A stretch of 64,000 bases of DNA from NCBI RefSeq assembly GCF_905163445.1, contig NC_053195.1, positions 7,678,501 to 7,742,500 of the forward strand, given 5' to 3'. Shown piece by piece: positions 21,898 to 32,504 of the stretch. The stretch comes from Pararge aegeria (taxonomy: Eukaryota; Arthropoda; Insecta; Lepidoptera; Nymphalidae). Numbering within the stretch: position 1 is the first letter of the stretch; each line of letters opens with the position of its first letter. The notes beneath the pieces are model-generated. The model ran no database searches. It saw nothing but the letters and a program-made list of their open reading frames with translations, and was not told where the DNA came from. Made by a program: the position numbers and the translations under genes.

Positions 21898-22176
21898 TAA
21901 CAACCCATTACTGGCCCACTAAAGGACACTGGTCTCCTCTCACAGTGAGAAGGGTTTAGGCTGTAGTCCACCATGGTGGCCCAGTGTAGATTGGTGGGCT
22001 TTACACGGCTCTGTCAACATTATGCAGAATTTGCTCGCAGATTTCTGTTACTGTTTAGGCAAGTAATATTTTAATTGGCTAAAATGCACATAGTTTATAA
22101 AAGTCATAGGAGCGTGCTAGGGTTCGAACACGGCACACCGAAAGTGAAACCGAAAACCTAAGCCGTAGAAACACCG
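21898..22176 (-). repeat. SINE C, abutting SINE A
   Basis: 'TAACAACCCATTACTGGCCC' opens it, and 'GTTCGAACACGGC' marks the inverted B-box region near 22112. The head end is lost at the junction with the SINE A that follows. Confidence 0.8.
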
Positions 22177-22387
22177 TAGCTTTTGCTATGGGTATTACCC
22201 ACTGACTAAAATAACTGATGAATATTTTTATGAATAATATACATACATAATTATAATATACATATAAACACCCAGCCACTAAAAGACATTAATGTCCATC
22301 ACACAATCATTTTGCAGTTGTTGGAATTGAACCCACAGCTTTGTACTTAGAAAACAGGGTTGCTGCCCACTGCACCATTCGGCCGTC
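22177..22387 (-). repeat. SINE A, 3'-truncated
   Basis: Starts within the body ('GCTATGGGTATTA', 'AACTGATGAATATTTTTATG'), continues with 'AAACACCCAGCCACT' and ends with the inverted head 'CACCATTCGGCCGTC'. Its 3' end is cut at the SINE C junction. Confidence 0.8.
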
Positions 22388-23148
22388 TTACTCCTAATTA
22401 CTTTATGTATGTAAAAATTCTTAGGATTGTGAACTTTTCTAGTATAAAATACCTATTTCTAAATTTTACCACATTGTGCCTAAGTGATAATTACGGCTAT
22501 ATAATACTGTTCTATCTTTTTTATAGACAGACTTATAGATACTAGAAGAAACATAAAAGTGAAATATGCAGCTATATAGTATTTTTTGTGGTCAGCTTTT
22601 ATATTAAGCAGCCATTGCATATTCAACAAAAGGTTGCGTATTAAATATCAGTACAACACTCTTTAAGCGTGCCATAAGAACAAGGAATTGGCACCAAAAC
22701 GCATGGAATATTGCCAAAATCGGCGGGGTAAGCGGTGAAAGATTAAATACATCCTTATACGGTCGAGACAAGTGTTTTATCACATTCGTTAGTCCGTATC
22801 AATAATTCATAGCGTTGATATTATGCGCATCGGCCACCGTTACTTGGAAGGCTTACACCATTCATTAGTAGTTTCACCGCGGCGCGCTTTGGCAAAACCG
22901 CTGGGCCACATAACGCTGAAAACCGATATAGTTTTCACTAGAAATGCCATGGCTTAGAAAGAGCCTCTCCTCCTTCTGAATCCTGAACAACATCACAAAA
23001 GGATTTAATACTAGTTTTTTACCTACGCCTTTCATCCCAGAGAGAAATAAAATATGTGTTGGTATTTTTTATTTTCTGCTACCAATTAGCTTTTAACTAG
23101 AAATGCCTTTATAGATTAATATTTTGTATTTCCATAATAAAGATGTGA
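22388..23148. other. Unique stretch with GC-balanced block
   Basis: Nothing coding recognised. The block 22630-22930 is GC-balanced ('ATCGGCGGGGTAAGCGGTG', 'GCGCATCGGCCACCG', 'CACCGCGGCGCGC') and is a candidate conserved non-coding element. Confidence 0.4.
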
Positions 23149-23166
23149 AAAAAAAAAAAAAAAAAA
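23149..23166. repeat. Poly-A run
   Basis: About 18 A residues followed by TTTA repeats. It could be the tail of an old retroposon, but no element body is recognised. Confidence 0.6.
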
Positions 23167-23511
23167 TTTATTTATTTATTCACAAGAATGTAGGGTACAT
23201 ACAGTTTTTAAAATGTAAAGTAGTTATTATAATATTAATACAAACAAATGCGTGCCTCACAAATTATATTGGTGTGTATGTAATAAATGTATGTAATGGT
23301 GCCATTTAAAATCTACTGTCCCTGATTTAGGTAAAAACCTGTATTACAGGCGACAGTGCTCTCCTTAAATTGTTGTTTCGATGATTGAGTGTATGATTGT
23401 GCGTATGTGAGTTTGCGTCGCATAGGTAATTGTGGTCGCGTATATGTTTGCTTATACAAGATAGTTATTATATTAAGTTATATATACATATATAAATTTG
23501 TTTTGCAGGTG

Positions 23512-23596
23512 TATGTGTGTGTTTGTATGTATGTATTTATATTTGTGTGTGTTTGTATGTGCGTGTGTGTGGTTGTGTGTGTGTGTGTATATGTGA
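23512..23596. repeat. Imperfect (TG)n microsatellite
   Basis: GT/TATG-rich tract. It creates a 70-codon Val/Cys-rich frame that is not a gene. Confidence 0.9.
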
Positions 23597-23730
23597 GTTA
23601 GAGTTTTACATATTAATTCGATCCTAAGACTTCCAGAAGAATTTCAGTTTCAGCATATGATTTTGTCAGTAGCCACTCTTTTACACATTAAATGTAAATA
23701 AGGAATAATATATATTATATATTGTAATGT

Positions 23731-23890
23731 CAACATCTCCCGAGGATGCTCCGGTTTCGGAGTAGAGGGTACATTGCCAAACGTCCCGCGTGTTTAGTGT
23801 GGAGTATAAGGATTGGAGAAATTACAAATTACACCATACAGATTTTCCTGCTTTTAGCGGAGTATAGAAAATTAAGGTTACTTTTCATAA
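23731..23890 (+). repeat. Repeat family G, copy 1
   Basis: Shares 'GAGGATGCTCCG.T.T.GGAG', 'GTACATTGCC', 'AGAAATTACA' and 'CCTGCTTTT.GC..GTAT' with 32290-32464. Class unknown. Confidence 0.65.
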
Positions 23891-23985
23891 TAATGGTTTA
23901 GCTGCTAAACCGTCAACAAATAATAGCTTTGGTAAGCTTTTATTTTTTATGCCTTGCTTACCTCATCTCTTTCAAAACAGAAAAA

Positions 23986-24010
23986 TTCTAAAGATTAACT
24001 ATCTTTAGAA
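23986..24010. repeat. Short perfect hairpin, 10 bp arms
   Basis: 'TTCTAAAGAT' and 'ATCTTTAGAA' flank the loop 'TAACT'. Confidence 0.7.
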
Positions 24011-24030
24011 CTTTAAAATGATGTTGGAAA

Positions 24031-24180
24031 AGAGCAATCTTTCTATTAGTTTCTTGCCAGCTCTTCTCAGTGGAATCTACCTTCCGAACCGGTGGTAGAG
24101 TCACTACAAACAGACTGACTTGACGTTTCAAAAGTGCTTATTAATTAGGCCTACTTGAAATAAATGAATTTTGAATTTTG
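24031..24180 (+). repeat. Non-LTR 3' end, GAATTTT-tail family
   Basis: Well-kept copy: 'TTCTTGCCAGCTCTTCTCAG', 'GAACCGGTGGTAGAGTC', 'CAGACTGACTTGACGTTTC', 'GGCCTACTTGAAATAAATG', then a short (AATTTTG)n tail. It is likely the 3' end of a non-LTR retrotransposon, 5'-truncated on insertion. Confidence 0.7.
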
Positions 24181-24202
24181 ATTATACACAAGGAAGAATT
24201 CA

Positions 24203-24633
24203 TCCCTACTAATATTATAAATGTCAATGTAAGTTTGTTTGTTACGCTTTCACGCAAAAACTACTGAACCGATCCTCATGAAACTTTGTACACATATTCT
24301 TGGTAGTGTTAGAAGTAATATAGAATACTTTTTATACCGACATTAAGCTCGGTTCCTATGGGAGAGCGGATGAGTGTTTGACGATTTTACACCATAACTC
24401 CGACAAATTATAACCCATTTAAATAATTATTTTTGTACTAAAGAGGTTATAATATGGGTTTAATTTTGCCCAAACTGTGGTTGGAGATAGAGGACAGAAC
24501 TCCTCAGCGGACAGTAGCAAACCCCTCATTTAAGGCTTAGCGACACTGAATACTTTAAATCTTTTTAGATCTACAACTAAATTGAATGCCACGTTAAAAA
24601 ACAAAATCAACCGCAGACGAAGTCGCGAGCTAG
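24203..24633 (+). mobile_element. Non-autonomous Helitron, full length
   Basis: Starts with TC preceded by A ('CATCCCTACTAATATTATAA') and ends with CTAG followed by T, after 'GCAGACGAAGTCGCGAG'. The 'TAATATTATAAATG' start and GC-rich 3' end fit the Lep1-like Helitron group of Lepidoptera. The same subfamily lies inside a SINE A at 45434-45789. This copy has an extra middle part at about 24425-24560. No Rep/helicase frame is present. Confidence 0.7.
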
Positions 24634-24709
24634 TTGTCTATAAAATACAGTTGCTGTTTGTGCCACAGACAAAGCACCAAATATTTTTTTTAATTTTTTA
24701 ATTATCATA

Positions 24710-24842
24710 GTCTATAACAGTCCACGCCTAGATTAAAGGCCAGTCCACTGCTGGACTAAAGAGTTCGACCGTAATCACCACGCTGGGCAGACGGGGTGGT
24801 AATCTCAGTAGATAGAAGTAGTAGCTCAGAAGACGATGCTGT
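24710..24842 (+). repeat. Repeat family D, copy 3
   Basis: 'AGTCTATAACAGTCCACGCC', 'CTGCTGGACTAAAG' and 'GTAATCACCACGCTGGGCAG' followed by 'ACGGGG' match copies 1 and 2. 'AGTCCA.G.CTGGA' occurs twice, so it seems partly duplicated inside. Confidence 0.65.
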
Positions 24843-25238
24843 CCATTCCATGTTATTATAAACTCCATCAGCGTGAAGTAATGGAAACAATTGTAATCTG
24901 ATCTGCAAAATTCAGATAAACAAACAGCAACTTTCGAATATAAATAAAATTATGGATTATTGTCTCCAATAATATCCATATCCTCTACATCTGTGTAAAA
25001 TAGCCGCGCCATTCATATAGTGTTCGTGTATTGACGATTTAATTACATTTTGATCCGGCTACCAGCGAGGTGGCGATGTGGGTGTCCGATATATGTATGC
25101 TAATATCATGAAGTATGATACACGGTATGCCTTAGCGGTGCTTTACTATGCTATAAATGAAGAGGCAATTTGTATAATTATATAAGGATTTGACAATAAA
25201 ATGCTTATACATACCGAAGTTGAGATTATATAATAAAG
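24843..25238. other. Intergenic stretch, nothing recognised
   Basis: No gene or repeat seen. Confidence 0.35.
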
Positions 25239-25266
25239 CTAGCGGTTCACCGCGACTTCGCCCCCA
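25239..25266 (-). mobile_element. Helitron-like 3' end scrap
   Basis: 'CTAGCGGTTCACCGCGACTT' followed by 'CGCCCCC' is the inverted 3' end of a Helitron-like element, as in 'GACGAAGTCGCGG'. The rest is not recognisable. Confidence 0.45.
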
Positions 25267-25337
25267 TATATGTTCTGATGAGTAAATTTATAGCAAACCA
25301 ACTTTCATTCTCTGCCTAGCCACGTCACATCCGCCTG

Positions 25338-25534
25338 GCCGTTGCTTGACTTTTAAGAGTTGAACCAGGGAGAGGCAGTTTGGGAATTTTGAGTTTCTAA
25401 TTTTCTCTGTTCAGGTCTGGTGATATGTTTCGGTCATAGCTAGTTACTACCAAGCAGACAAAGACGTGCCGCCAAGCGATTAGGTATTACGATACTATGC
25501 CACGTAGAAACCAATAAGGGGTGTTGTTTTAATA
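25338..25534 (+). repeat. SINE B, both ends lost
   Basis: The body runs from 'GGGAATTTTGAGTTTC' through 'TAGTTACTACCAAGCAGACA', 'AAGCGATTAGGTATTACG' and 'CGTAGAAACCAATAAGGGG' to 'TTTTAATATAAC'. It lies 12 bp from an inverted SINE B that holds the mariner fragment, so the two could pair in a transcript. Confidence 0.75.
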
Positions 25535-25546
25535 TAACTTTATTTG

Positions 25547-25600
25547 CTTTTTTTTTACTACACTAGTTGGCTCTTGACTGTAGACTCACCTGGTGATAAG
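25547..25600 (-). repeat. SINE B, left piece of mariner-bearing copy
   Basis: The inverted A-rich tail ('CTTTTTTTTTACTACACTAG') leads to 'GGCTCTTGACTGTAGACTC' and 'ACCTGGTGATAAG'. Sister copies continue 'GTAAGTGATGATGCAGTCTA'; here mariner coding sequence follows instead, and SINE B resumes at about 26043. Confidence 0.7.
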
Positions 25601-26042
25601 AAGTGGATCATGTACGTTAAGAACGTGGGAAAAAGGTCGTGGTCAAAGGCCGGTCAGGCTCCACAGACTGTGGCGAAACCCGGGTTAACTCGAAACAAGG
25701 TGATGCTGTGTGTGGTGGGATTGGAAGGGCATTATTTATTATGAGCTGCTACCACCAGGCAGGACCATCGATTCTGAACTCTACTGCGAACAACTGATGA
25801 GATTAAAGCAAGAAGTTGAGAGAAAGCGGCTGGAATTAATCAACAGAAGGGGTGTGGTTTTTCATCATGATAACGCTAGACCTAACACATATTTAGCCAC
25901 TCAGCAAAAATTAAGAGTGTTTGGCTGGGAGGTGTTTATGCATCCGCCGTATAGCCCTGTCCTTGCAACTTCAGATTTCCGCCTGTTTCGGTCTCTTCAG
26001 AATTCTTTAGGCAGTGTCAGGTTACTATCACGAGAGGACACA
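25591..26042 (+). pseudogene. mariner transposase fragment, frameshifted
   Basis: Internal-to-late part of a Tc1/mariner-type transposase, the enzyme that cuts and rejoins mariner DNA. Visible motifs are PGDKKW (first catalytic Asp codon at 25595-25597), HHDNARPN (second Asp at 25869-25871) and PPYSPVLATSDF (third Asp at 25974-25976). There are 34 residues between the second and third Asp, the DD34D signature of mariner. The first third of the protein, the DNA-binding domain and the terminal repeats are absent. The frame shifts once between about 25709 and 25715, apparently by loss of one base at a GTG/TGG run, and I see no in-frame stop elsewhere. It is not functional. It lies inside a SINE B copy. 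Confidence 0.88.
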
Positions 26043-26333
26043 CAAGTGATTATGCAGTCTAAGATGGTAGCGGGCTAAACTGTTAGAGAGTATGGCAGTT
26101 ATATTCAATCCATACTCCTAATCGGTTTCTACGCGACATCTTGCAGGAACGCTAAATCGCTCAGCGGCACGTTCTTGTCGGTGGGGCGGTAAGTAGCCAC
26201 GGCCGAAGCCTCTGGAAGCCAGACCAGACCAGAGAAAATTCGGAAATAATAAATTCCCAAATTTCCCCTGCCGGAAATCGAACCTGGAACCTCGAACTTA
26301 AAACCACAGCGCTCACCGCTAGGGAGATCGACT
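26043..26333 (-). repeat. SINE B, right piece of mariner-bearing copy
   Basis: 'ATTATGCAGTCTAAGATGG', 'TAGCGGGCTAAACTG', 'CGGTTTCTACGCGACATC', 'GCCACGGCCGAAGCC' and the inverted tRNA-like head ('AATCGAACCTGGAACC', 'CACAGCGCTCACCGCTAGGG') complete the SINE B begun at 25547. Confidence 0.8.
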
Positions 26334-26409
26334 AAAACTTGCTTATTGATAAAAAAAATACAGTGTTTAGATTCTTCGCACCCTTAAGCCTTGTGTACTT
26401 GTTTGGATA

Positions 26410-26467
26410 GATACTGCAGTGACCCCTAACAGTTTTGCCCGCTACCATTTTAGACTACATATTGTAT
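26410..26467 (+). repeat. SINE B fragment
   Basis: 'CAGTGACCCCTAACAG', 'TTTGCCCGCTACCATTTTAG' and 'ACTACAT' match the later body of SINE B. Confidence 0.65.
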
Positions 26468-26491
26468 AGGTAGTATCAAACATCAGCACGA

Positions 26492-26726
26492 ATAGCATGG
26501 ACAGGTGACAATTTTCTCGCCGAGGAAAGGATAAAAATGTCACACTGCTTCATCAACTCTCAGAGCACTCGTGGAAATAATATCCAAATAATATATGTAT
26601 TTAGTAAACGTGGGAAATCTTCTCCTATTCAATGTTCCCGTGCTTTAGCAGGTGAATAAGTTAATTATATCCCTTAACAGGGGTATATCATTGGGGATAT
26701 AATTTTTGTCTCCTACCTGTGCTAGC
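26492..26726 (+). mobile_element. MITE-like element M, copy 1
   Basis: Ends are inverted: 'TAGCATGGACAGGTGAC' on the left and, inverted on the right, 'TAGCACAGGTAGGAGAC'. The interior shares 'CATCAACTCTCAGAGCA', 'GGAAATAATATCCAAA', 'TTCCCGTGCTTTAGCAGGTG' and 'GGGGATATAATTTTT' with 43727-44035 and 44946-45191. It is short, without coding capacity, and so non-autonomous. The transposase group is unknown. Confidence 0.65.
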
Positions 26727-26809
26727 CTTGCCTTTTATTGGACACGTCTATGACTCAAACAAATAACACATAAATAAAGTCAACAAGTTATTAAAGCGTT
26801 TAACATGAT

Positions 26810-26941
26810 ACTATGTTACTCTCCGTATTTTCAACTAACTCTATGCCAAAAATCAAGTCGGTTGGTAACTTAGTTAGCGCGTAAAGGAAGGACAATCAAA
26901 CAAACTAATAAACACTTTCGCATTTATAATATTAGTGTGGA
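26810..26941 (-). mobile_element. Helitron-like fragment
   Basis: The minus strand starts 'CCACACTAATATTATAAATG' and runs through 'TTTGGCATAGAGTTAGTTG'. The 3' end is missing. Confidence 0.5.
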
Positions 26942-27796
26942 AAAGAATACAGCATATTTCTATCCAATAGAACTTTGTAAGTAACATAAAATCAAAGCCC
27001 GTAAAACGCGAAACACCTGAGTACAAACATCTGTCTCTCAATAAATCACGAACCTGTAATTCGACGGGAGTTCCCTCATTTTCGCAAACTAAAATGCATT
27101 TTCCATTATGTTCATGTAACTACACTACATTTAAGTTAATTATAGGATTATACCGGGTTGCATTTAAAGTGGTATTTTGGTAATATAATAGTCAGATGGC
27201 ACGCCCGATAAGTTCTAACCCGATACTCGGAAAGGTGGATTCATTACGCATTCGGCCTGCGAACGAAGCCGGGAACAAACGAATATAATAATTATGAGCG
27301 GAGTGGATTAACGGTCGGCTTTGGTGTTTTTTTTTTGATACTACGCTGTTTAGGGTTGTAACTCTTTGTATTTTGCTAAAATTATAGTTGTACGGAATGT
27401 TACCTACATACGCATATTTTGGAGGCATATCGATATCTTCGTTATTTTACCTACTCCATAGTATGTTGTTAACTTGAAAATTTAAACAGCTATTCGATAT
27501 TTCCGGTTTATATTTACTTATTTATTTTTTAATTTATTTACTTATTTATTAAACCTACATAAGTCTATGTCAGGCCATATTTTCTATGTATCTGTACGCT
27601 TTTTGTATCTCACTCTCTATTTACCTAGTAATGTGATAAAAGCATAAGCTGTTGCGTAAATAAACTCACATTCAATCGCAACCTATTTTATGCAAGTACG
27701 ACAAAAATTTGTTTTCTTTCAAACGTACTTTTCTTAATGTTATGGAAGAAAACTGAAATGTATGTAAGTATAAAATTATAATGTTATGTTTATTAT
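26942..27796. other. Unique stretch with GC-balanced block
   Basis: No gene recognised. The block 27170-27315 ('CACGCCCGATAAGTTC', 'GCATTCGGCCTGCGAACG') is a candidate conserved element; the 78-codon minus frame across it has no known domain. Confidence 0.4.
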
Positions 27797-27911
27797 GTCC
27801 ACCTATCCGCACTGCGCCAGCGTGATGGACTACGGCCTTAACCCCTTCTTGTTGTTAATTGTGGGGGGAGACCCGTGCCCTGTAGTGGGTGGGTGGATAT
27901 TATGATGATGT
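27797..27911 (+). repeat. SINE C, 3' part
   Basis: 'GTCCACCTATCCGCACTGCG', 'CCAGCGTGATGGACTACGG', 'AGACCCGTGCCCTGTAGTGG' and a GAT tail. Only the 3' third remains. Confidence 0.8.
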
Positions 27912-28197
27912 GTATTATCCTAAGTTAAGACTTATTTAATTACGATTTTCATCGTAATTCCATTCAAATCCACAAAAAAGCTATACAAACCTTGAAAAGA
28001 TACATAATAATAGAAATCCCTTTAGGTCTATCCAATGGGAACTGTACTTCTATAACCTCTTTATGCACAGGAAGAATAACGAAGGTAATTACCTAAATCT
28101 GACAATGTAATTCTGGCTTAAAAAAGTAACAAAGTAATGTGCAGGGTGTTTTTGCCATACTAACAATACCTCTGTATTATTAGCATGGTTTTTTAAT

Positions 28198-28335
28198 TCT
28201 CAGTTTTGGTCTCTTGCCATACTTCGACTACGGCTAGGCACCACCCGTCAAAAACTTGCCTCTAAGCGATTTAGCGTTCCGTTACGATGGTGCGTAGAAA
28301 CCGATTTAAGGTATAAGTTTTAGGCCTTAATAATA
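28198..28335 (+). repeat. SINE B, partial copy
   Basis: 'CTCTAAGCGATTTAGCGTTC', 'CGTTACGATGGTGCG' and 'TAGAAACCGATTTAAGG' match SINE B. It breaks off before the A-rich tail and is followed within 30 bp by a second partial copy in the same orientation. Confidence 0.75.
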
Positions 28336-28365
28336 CAATATGGTAATCAAGACAGTTTTAGGTCT

Positions 28366-28592
28366 TTTATCTGGTGGAAGGCTTCTGCTGGGGCTGTTTA
28401 CCACCCTACCGACAAAGACGGGCCGCTAAGCGTTTTAACGTTCCGTTACGATATCGCATAACAACCGATTAGGGGCATGGGTTTAATATAACAGCCATAC
28501 CCCTAACAGGTTAACCCGTTACCATCTTAGACTAAATCATGAGATTGCAGTCAAGGCCTAACTTGTAGAGAAATAAAATAAAAGAGAAAATT
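28366..28592 (+). repeat. SINE B, head-truncated
   Basis: 'CTGGTGGAAGGCTTCTGC', 'ACCACCCTACCGACAAAGAC', 'GGCCGCTAAGCG', 'CATACCCCTAACAGG' and 'GAGATTGCAGTCAAGGCC', ending in an A-rich tail at about 28572. The best-kept 3' half in the window. Confidence 0.82.
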
Positions 28593-31500
28593 ATCTCTTT
28601 CAACTTATCAGGCGAGATTGTACTCAAATTCTCCTTTTAAGTGGAAATAATATATAGAAATAACCAGAAATATATATAAATTGATATAAATACAAATGAT
28701 TTTTTTCTGTACGACTGACAGGTTTTAGTACGTAGTACTTAAATCTGTGAGTCAGGTACAGTGTTAAATAATATAAATATAAACTGTCTGTCAAATCCAG
28801 TGTAAAATAACTTATCAAAACCAAATTCCAGCCAAATAATACGTTGTGAATGATCTTAGAAACACTGTCGTAATAACTATGTTCGTAACTTAATAGCTTA
28901 AATGCTAGTCTCGCGTCTGCTAAGCAAAGGTTAAGTTGATTAATTAAGTTTTCGTGATGCAGATAAGGCTAAGGTTCCCACACCCTTGGATTTGGCGTGA
29001 ACCAGTGGCAGTCAGCGCTTTAAGCGTTTTTAAGGGCTTAGTCCCTACAGCTAGAGCTACGAGTAGCTTGAAACCATTATTACTAATCTTTGCAGTTTTT
29101 TACTGCGAAATGTTAGCCTCAACCATATTGATACATAAAGGGTTATCCACTTTACACGACTCAGTAAAATTTGTTGATAGAAAAAAATAATCACTAGCAT
29201 TTGCGGTAAGTAAGTTTTTCGTTGATATTAATCATTAAAACTTGGAGTTGTAGGGAACAATGTTCCTGGCAGAGCAATCCTGAGTCATCTTTTGAAATAT
29301 CACAATAACAACACACAAACTACTGGCAACATACCGATGTCAAAACAGAAGTTGTCTAAAACACTATCTATATAGATAGTGTTTTTAGGAAACTTAGGAA
29401 AAAAAAACTAATCATAGGTATAAATTTAAGTGAATCAATCAACTTTAAATAAAATAGTTTCAGAGGATATATAGAGGATATAAAAATCATCATATGTAAA
29501 GCTGTATTCAAATATTGTTCATTTAGAAAACAGCGCTTTCCGCTTAAACGGACATTTTGAACGATTACATGTAATTGCTCTGCAATTAGGACAGACCGTA
29601 CCAGCGCTGCAGCGTAATATCTGCATGCGCTAATTACGAGTTCAAGCGATAATTGCTGCTTTGGGTCGACTTCGTGGCTTGTATTGCGCTCTGATCTGTC
29701 TGCTTTGACGGGCGTGCAGAGAACAATTAGATTTGTTCGGTACAAATCGCATATAATCGCAAGTATGCGTCAGTTATATAAAGTAAGGCATAGTACACAT
29801 GCTGAAACTCAAGAGTGATCTGGTTGCAATTCGAGTTACTTTTCAGCTTTATGCTTGGATTATTATTTAGTAAACCACACATGCCGCAATAAGATTGAGA
29901 TTACTCTGGACAGTAGAATTTTAAAAGCAAGGATTGCATTGCGTAAGTAAGATTTTAGCTTTGCTTTCTCATTTGCATCCCTGGCCAAACGTCTAACTAT
30001 TCAGTTATGTGCTTTTTAAGAAATAAAATATAACTTGTTTGGAAATTCTTCCAATCCACTTTTGGCTTTGATAATAGAACTTTGCCTAACTACTCTTAAA
30101 AGACAAACCCGTCTAGTACTTCTGAGTTTCTTCATCTTCACTTATACTTTCGGTCACAGAAGTATTTAATATTTAATTTTTTAAATCAAAGTATAATTAT
30201 TCTAAGATAGTGTGGACTGAATATAGGGCACAATTCACCTTTACGTTATTTATATTGCTCGTTTAATCACTTGGTCTCTAACAGATATTCTTCTTGCAGG
30301 ATTAAGTTTTATATATCATAAAACTAAAAAAAAAACATTTCTTACCTTACATCAAGTTCATGAAGAACCCCTAGTAAATTCGTCGTGAAATTAAAATCAG
30401 ATGTACGGAACTTACAACTTTAAATCGAGATACATCAATCCCATTTTGCACTGATTTAAAAGTGAGTTAAGTAAAATCCATCGATGCGAAGTTTGCAATC
30501 TTGTCTTTTGTTCTGTCTTTAAACGGCTTAAATATCAGATGTCTGTTTCACTCCCTATATCTATTCTGTTTATTCATTTCCATATCAATCTGATTGATTA
30601 CTTAAAGAGTCACTATAGACTTATTGATAAAGTCTGTATGGTCCCTTTTAATGAATTTATTTATAGGAACAGATGAATATAAATAAGTTAAGGAAACTTA
30701 TTCATATTTATGTATTCCATAATTTTATTATAAAATATTTACATAAATTGAATGTAACAATTAAAACAATCTATTCATGTTAAAATTATTATTTATGCTC
30801 CCATAACACGCCACGTTTGTATAATATAATAGTCAGGTCATTTTAACAATTTAATTTTTGTACTTTATTGGACTATAAAATTTTAATTGTACTAAAATGG
30901 AATTGTTAATCGTTTTGTATAAATATTACATTATATATTAAGTAGTATATTATGTTCTACACTAATGAATGCCCACTATTGTATGATTAAATAATATTAT
31001 TGTTTTCTAAGCAATTGTTAAATAAAAAACAATCGTACGCATTCTTATTAATTATACAACATGCTAAGCTGTTAAATGACCGTCTGTCGGCATTTATCAT
31101 GTTAGATTTTATCATAAAGATTTCAAGCTTACAAGTCAAGATACAAGTAATTTTCTCTTTTGACGAAGTATTTTGCTGCTAAAAGCTGGAAATTCTTAAG
31201 TAAGTAGTAGTTATATCGCGCCTGATCCGTTCCATACACACTAAGTTGAGGGTGTTATGTAGGATGGAGTGGGCCAGGTTGTAGGATGCCTGACAATGTT
31301 TTGTCGCTATGTAGTATATCTTTAAAAAACATGTGCGGGTCTTTGGAGATTGCCGATAGAAGTAAAAACTAAATCTATGTACATACATGTATATACTAAG
31401 TATACATATAGCTCATGGAAAGCGTTCAGTGGAGTTGAGGTGAGTTCCATAATTTTCACCCATAAAGTGCTCCAAGCGCCTTAAGAAGTTTTCACTTTAA

Positions 31501-32289
31501 AAATATAGGCTTAAGTTTATTTAACTTAGAGGTATTTGTTGCATACTTTACTTTTTATAAAATTTTCAGTATCAATTCTTAATAAAGTTGAAGTTGACTT
31601 GATGACGTGGTTTTCATTTCAGGCTCTGTAGATAGCCTCAAATAAATTTTTAGTACGCCGTCACGTACTCACTATTAAAAAAGTAGTACGCAATTAAAAT
31701 GCACATAAAGAACTTAAAACCAGATGGGTGACACAAAAAACAAATTACTTTCCTTATATTTTGGTATTCCGATCAGGTGAGACAGATTTTTCCATTCTGT
31801 TATACCTAACAGTGAGTCATTTTAACATTTATTTGACTGTAAAAGTCACCGTTTTCAAATGTGTACACGATTTGCAAGTAAATCGTTCATTAAAAATGTT
31901 TCTTCAATTGTTTTAGAGTTTATTTAATAGCATACTTTAAGAACGAACACCTAGGAATGCCATATTATTATAAGGTAATTTATATAATGCTTCTGAATAG
32001 AAAGTGCGTGTTTAAATATTAACATAGTGTATTTTTATCAATACCTTTCAAGTGGTTAAAATAAAACTTGTTCTGAAAATAATTGTATCGAGTCATTTTA
32101 AATTGATGAGAGGTCATCGTGGCAACGTGGTTAGCTATATTATTAAAATTAAACAGAATTTTCTACACTCCGCGAAGAGCAGGAGAATCTGTATGGTGTA
32201 GGTAATTTATAATTTCTTCAATCTTTATACTTCACACCAAACAGATCTTCTCAGATTGTTAAGATAAAAAACTATTATTCATTACGCAG
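28593..32289. other. Long unique stretch, no gene seen
   Basis: Nearly 3.7 kb without a recognised repeat. GC-balanced sequence at 29560-29760 includes 'ACCAGCGCTGCAGCG' and 'TCGACTTCGTGGCTTG', flanked by 'CTAATTAC' and 'CAATTAG' homeodomain-like cores. It underlies most of a 125-codon minus frame (29368-29745) whose protein I do not recognise; its C-terminal half is Phe/Ile/Ser-rich low-complexity sequence, so I do not call it a gene. Confidence 0.4.
29358..29385. repeat. 28 bp perfect palindrome
   Basis: Two 14 bp arms (29358-29371 and 29372-29385) with no spacer, centred on 'TATA'. Confidence 0.85.
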
Positions 32290-32464
32290 TAAACATTTCC
32301 TGAGGATGCTCCGATGTTGGAGCGAAACGTGCGTAGAGTGTACATTGCCGAAGAGCTGTTTTGTGTGTAAAAGAGATATGAGTGTTAAGATTATAGAAAT
32401 TACACCATGATACAGATTGTCCTGCTTTTCGCAGGGTATATCAGATTAAGTTTAATTTTCATAT
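32290..32464 (+). repeat. Repeat family G, copy 2
   Basis: 'CTGAGGATGCTCCGATG', 'GGAGCGAAACGTGCGTAG', 'GTACATTGCCGAAG' and 'CCTGCTTTTCGCAGGGTAT' match copy 1 at 23731, with the 'GAGCGAAACGTG' block better kept here. Confidence 0.65.
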
Positions 32465-32504
32465 AGCAAAAAAGTATAATTCATGGAATTCCGCAAAGTA
32501 ACGC

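Noticed and set aside
23389..23601. 70-codon reading frame rich in Val and Cys
   Set aside because: It is the (TG)n microsatellite in translation.
25591..26042. Active mariner transposon
   Set aside because: N-terminal third and both terminal repeats are missing and the frame is shifted, so it is only a remnant.
29368..29745. 125-codon minus-strand reading frame
   Set aside because: No recognisable motif; the second half is Phe/Ile/Ser-rich low-complexity sequence. It may overlap a conserved non-coding block but I cannot support a gene.
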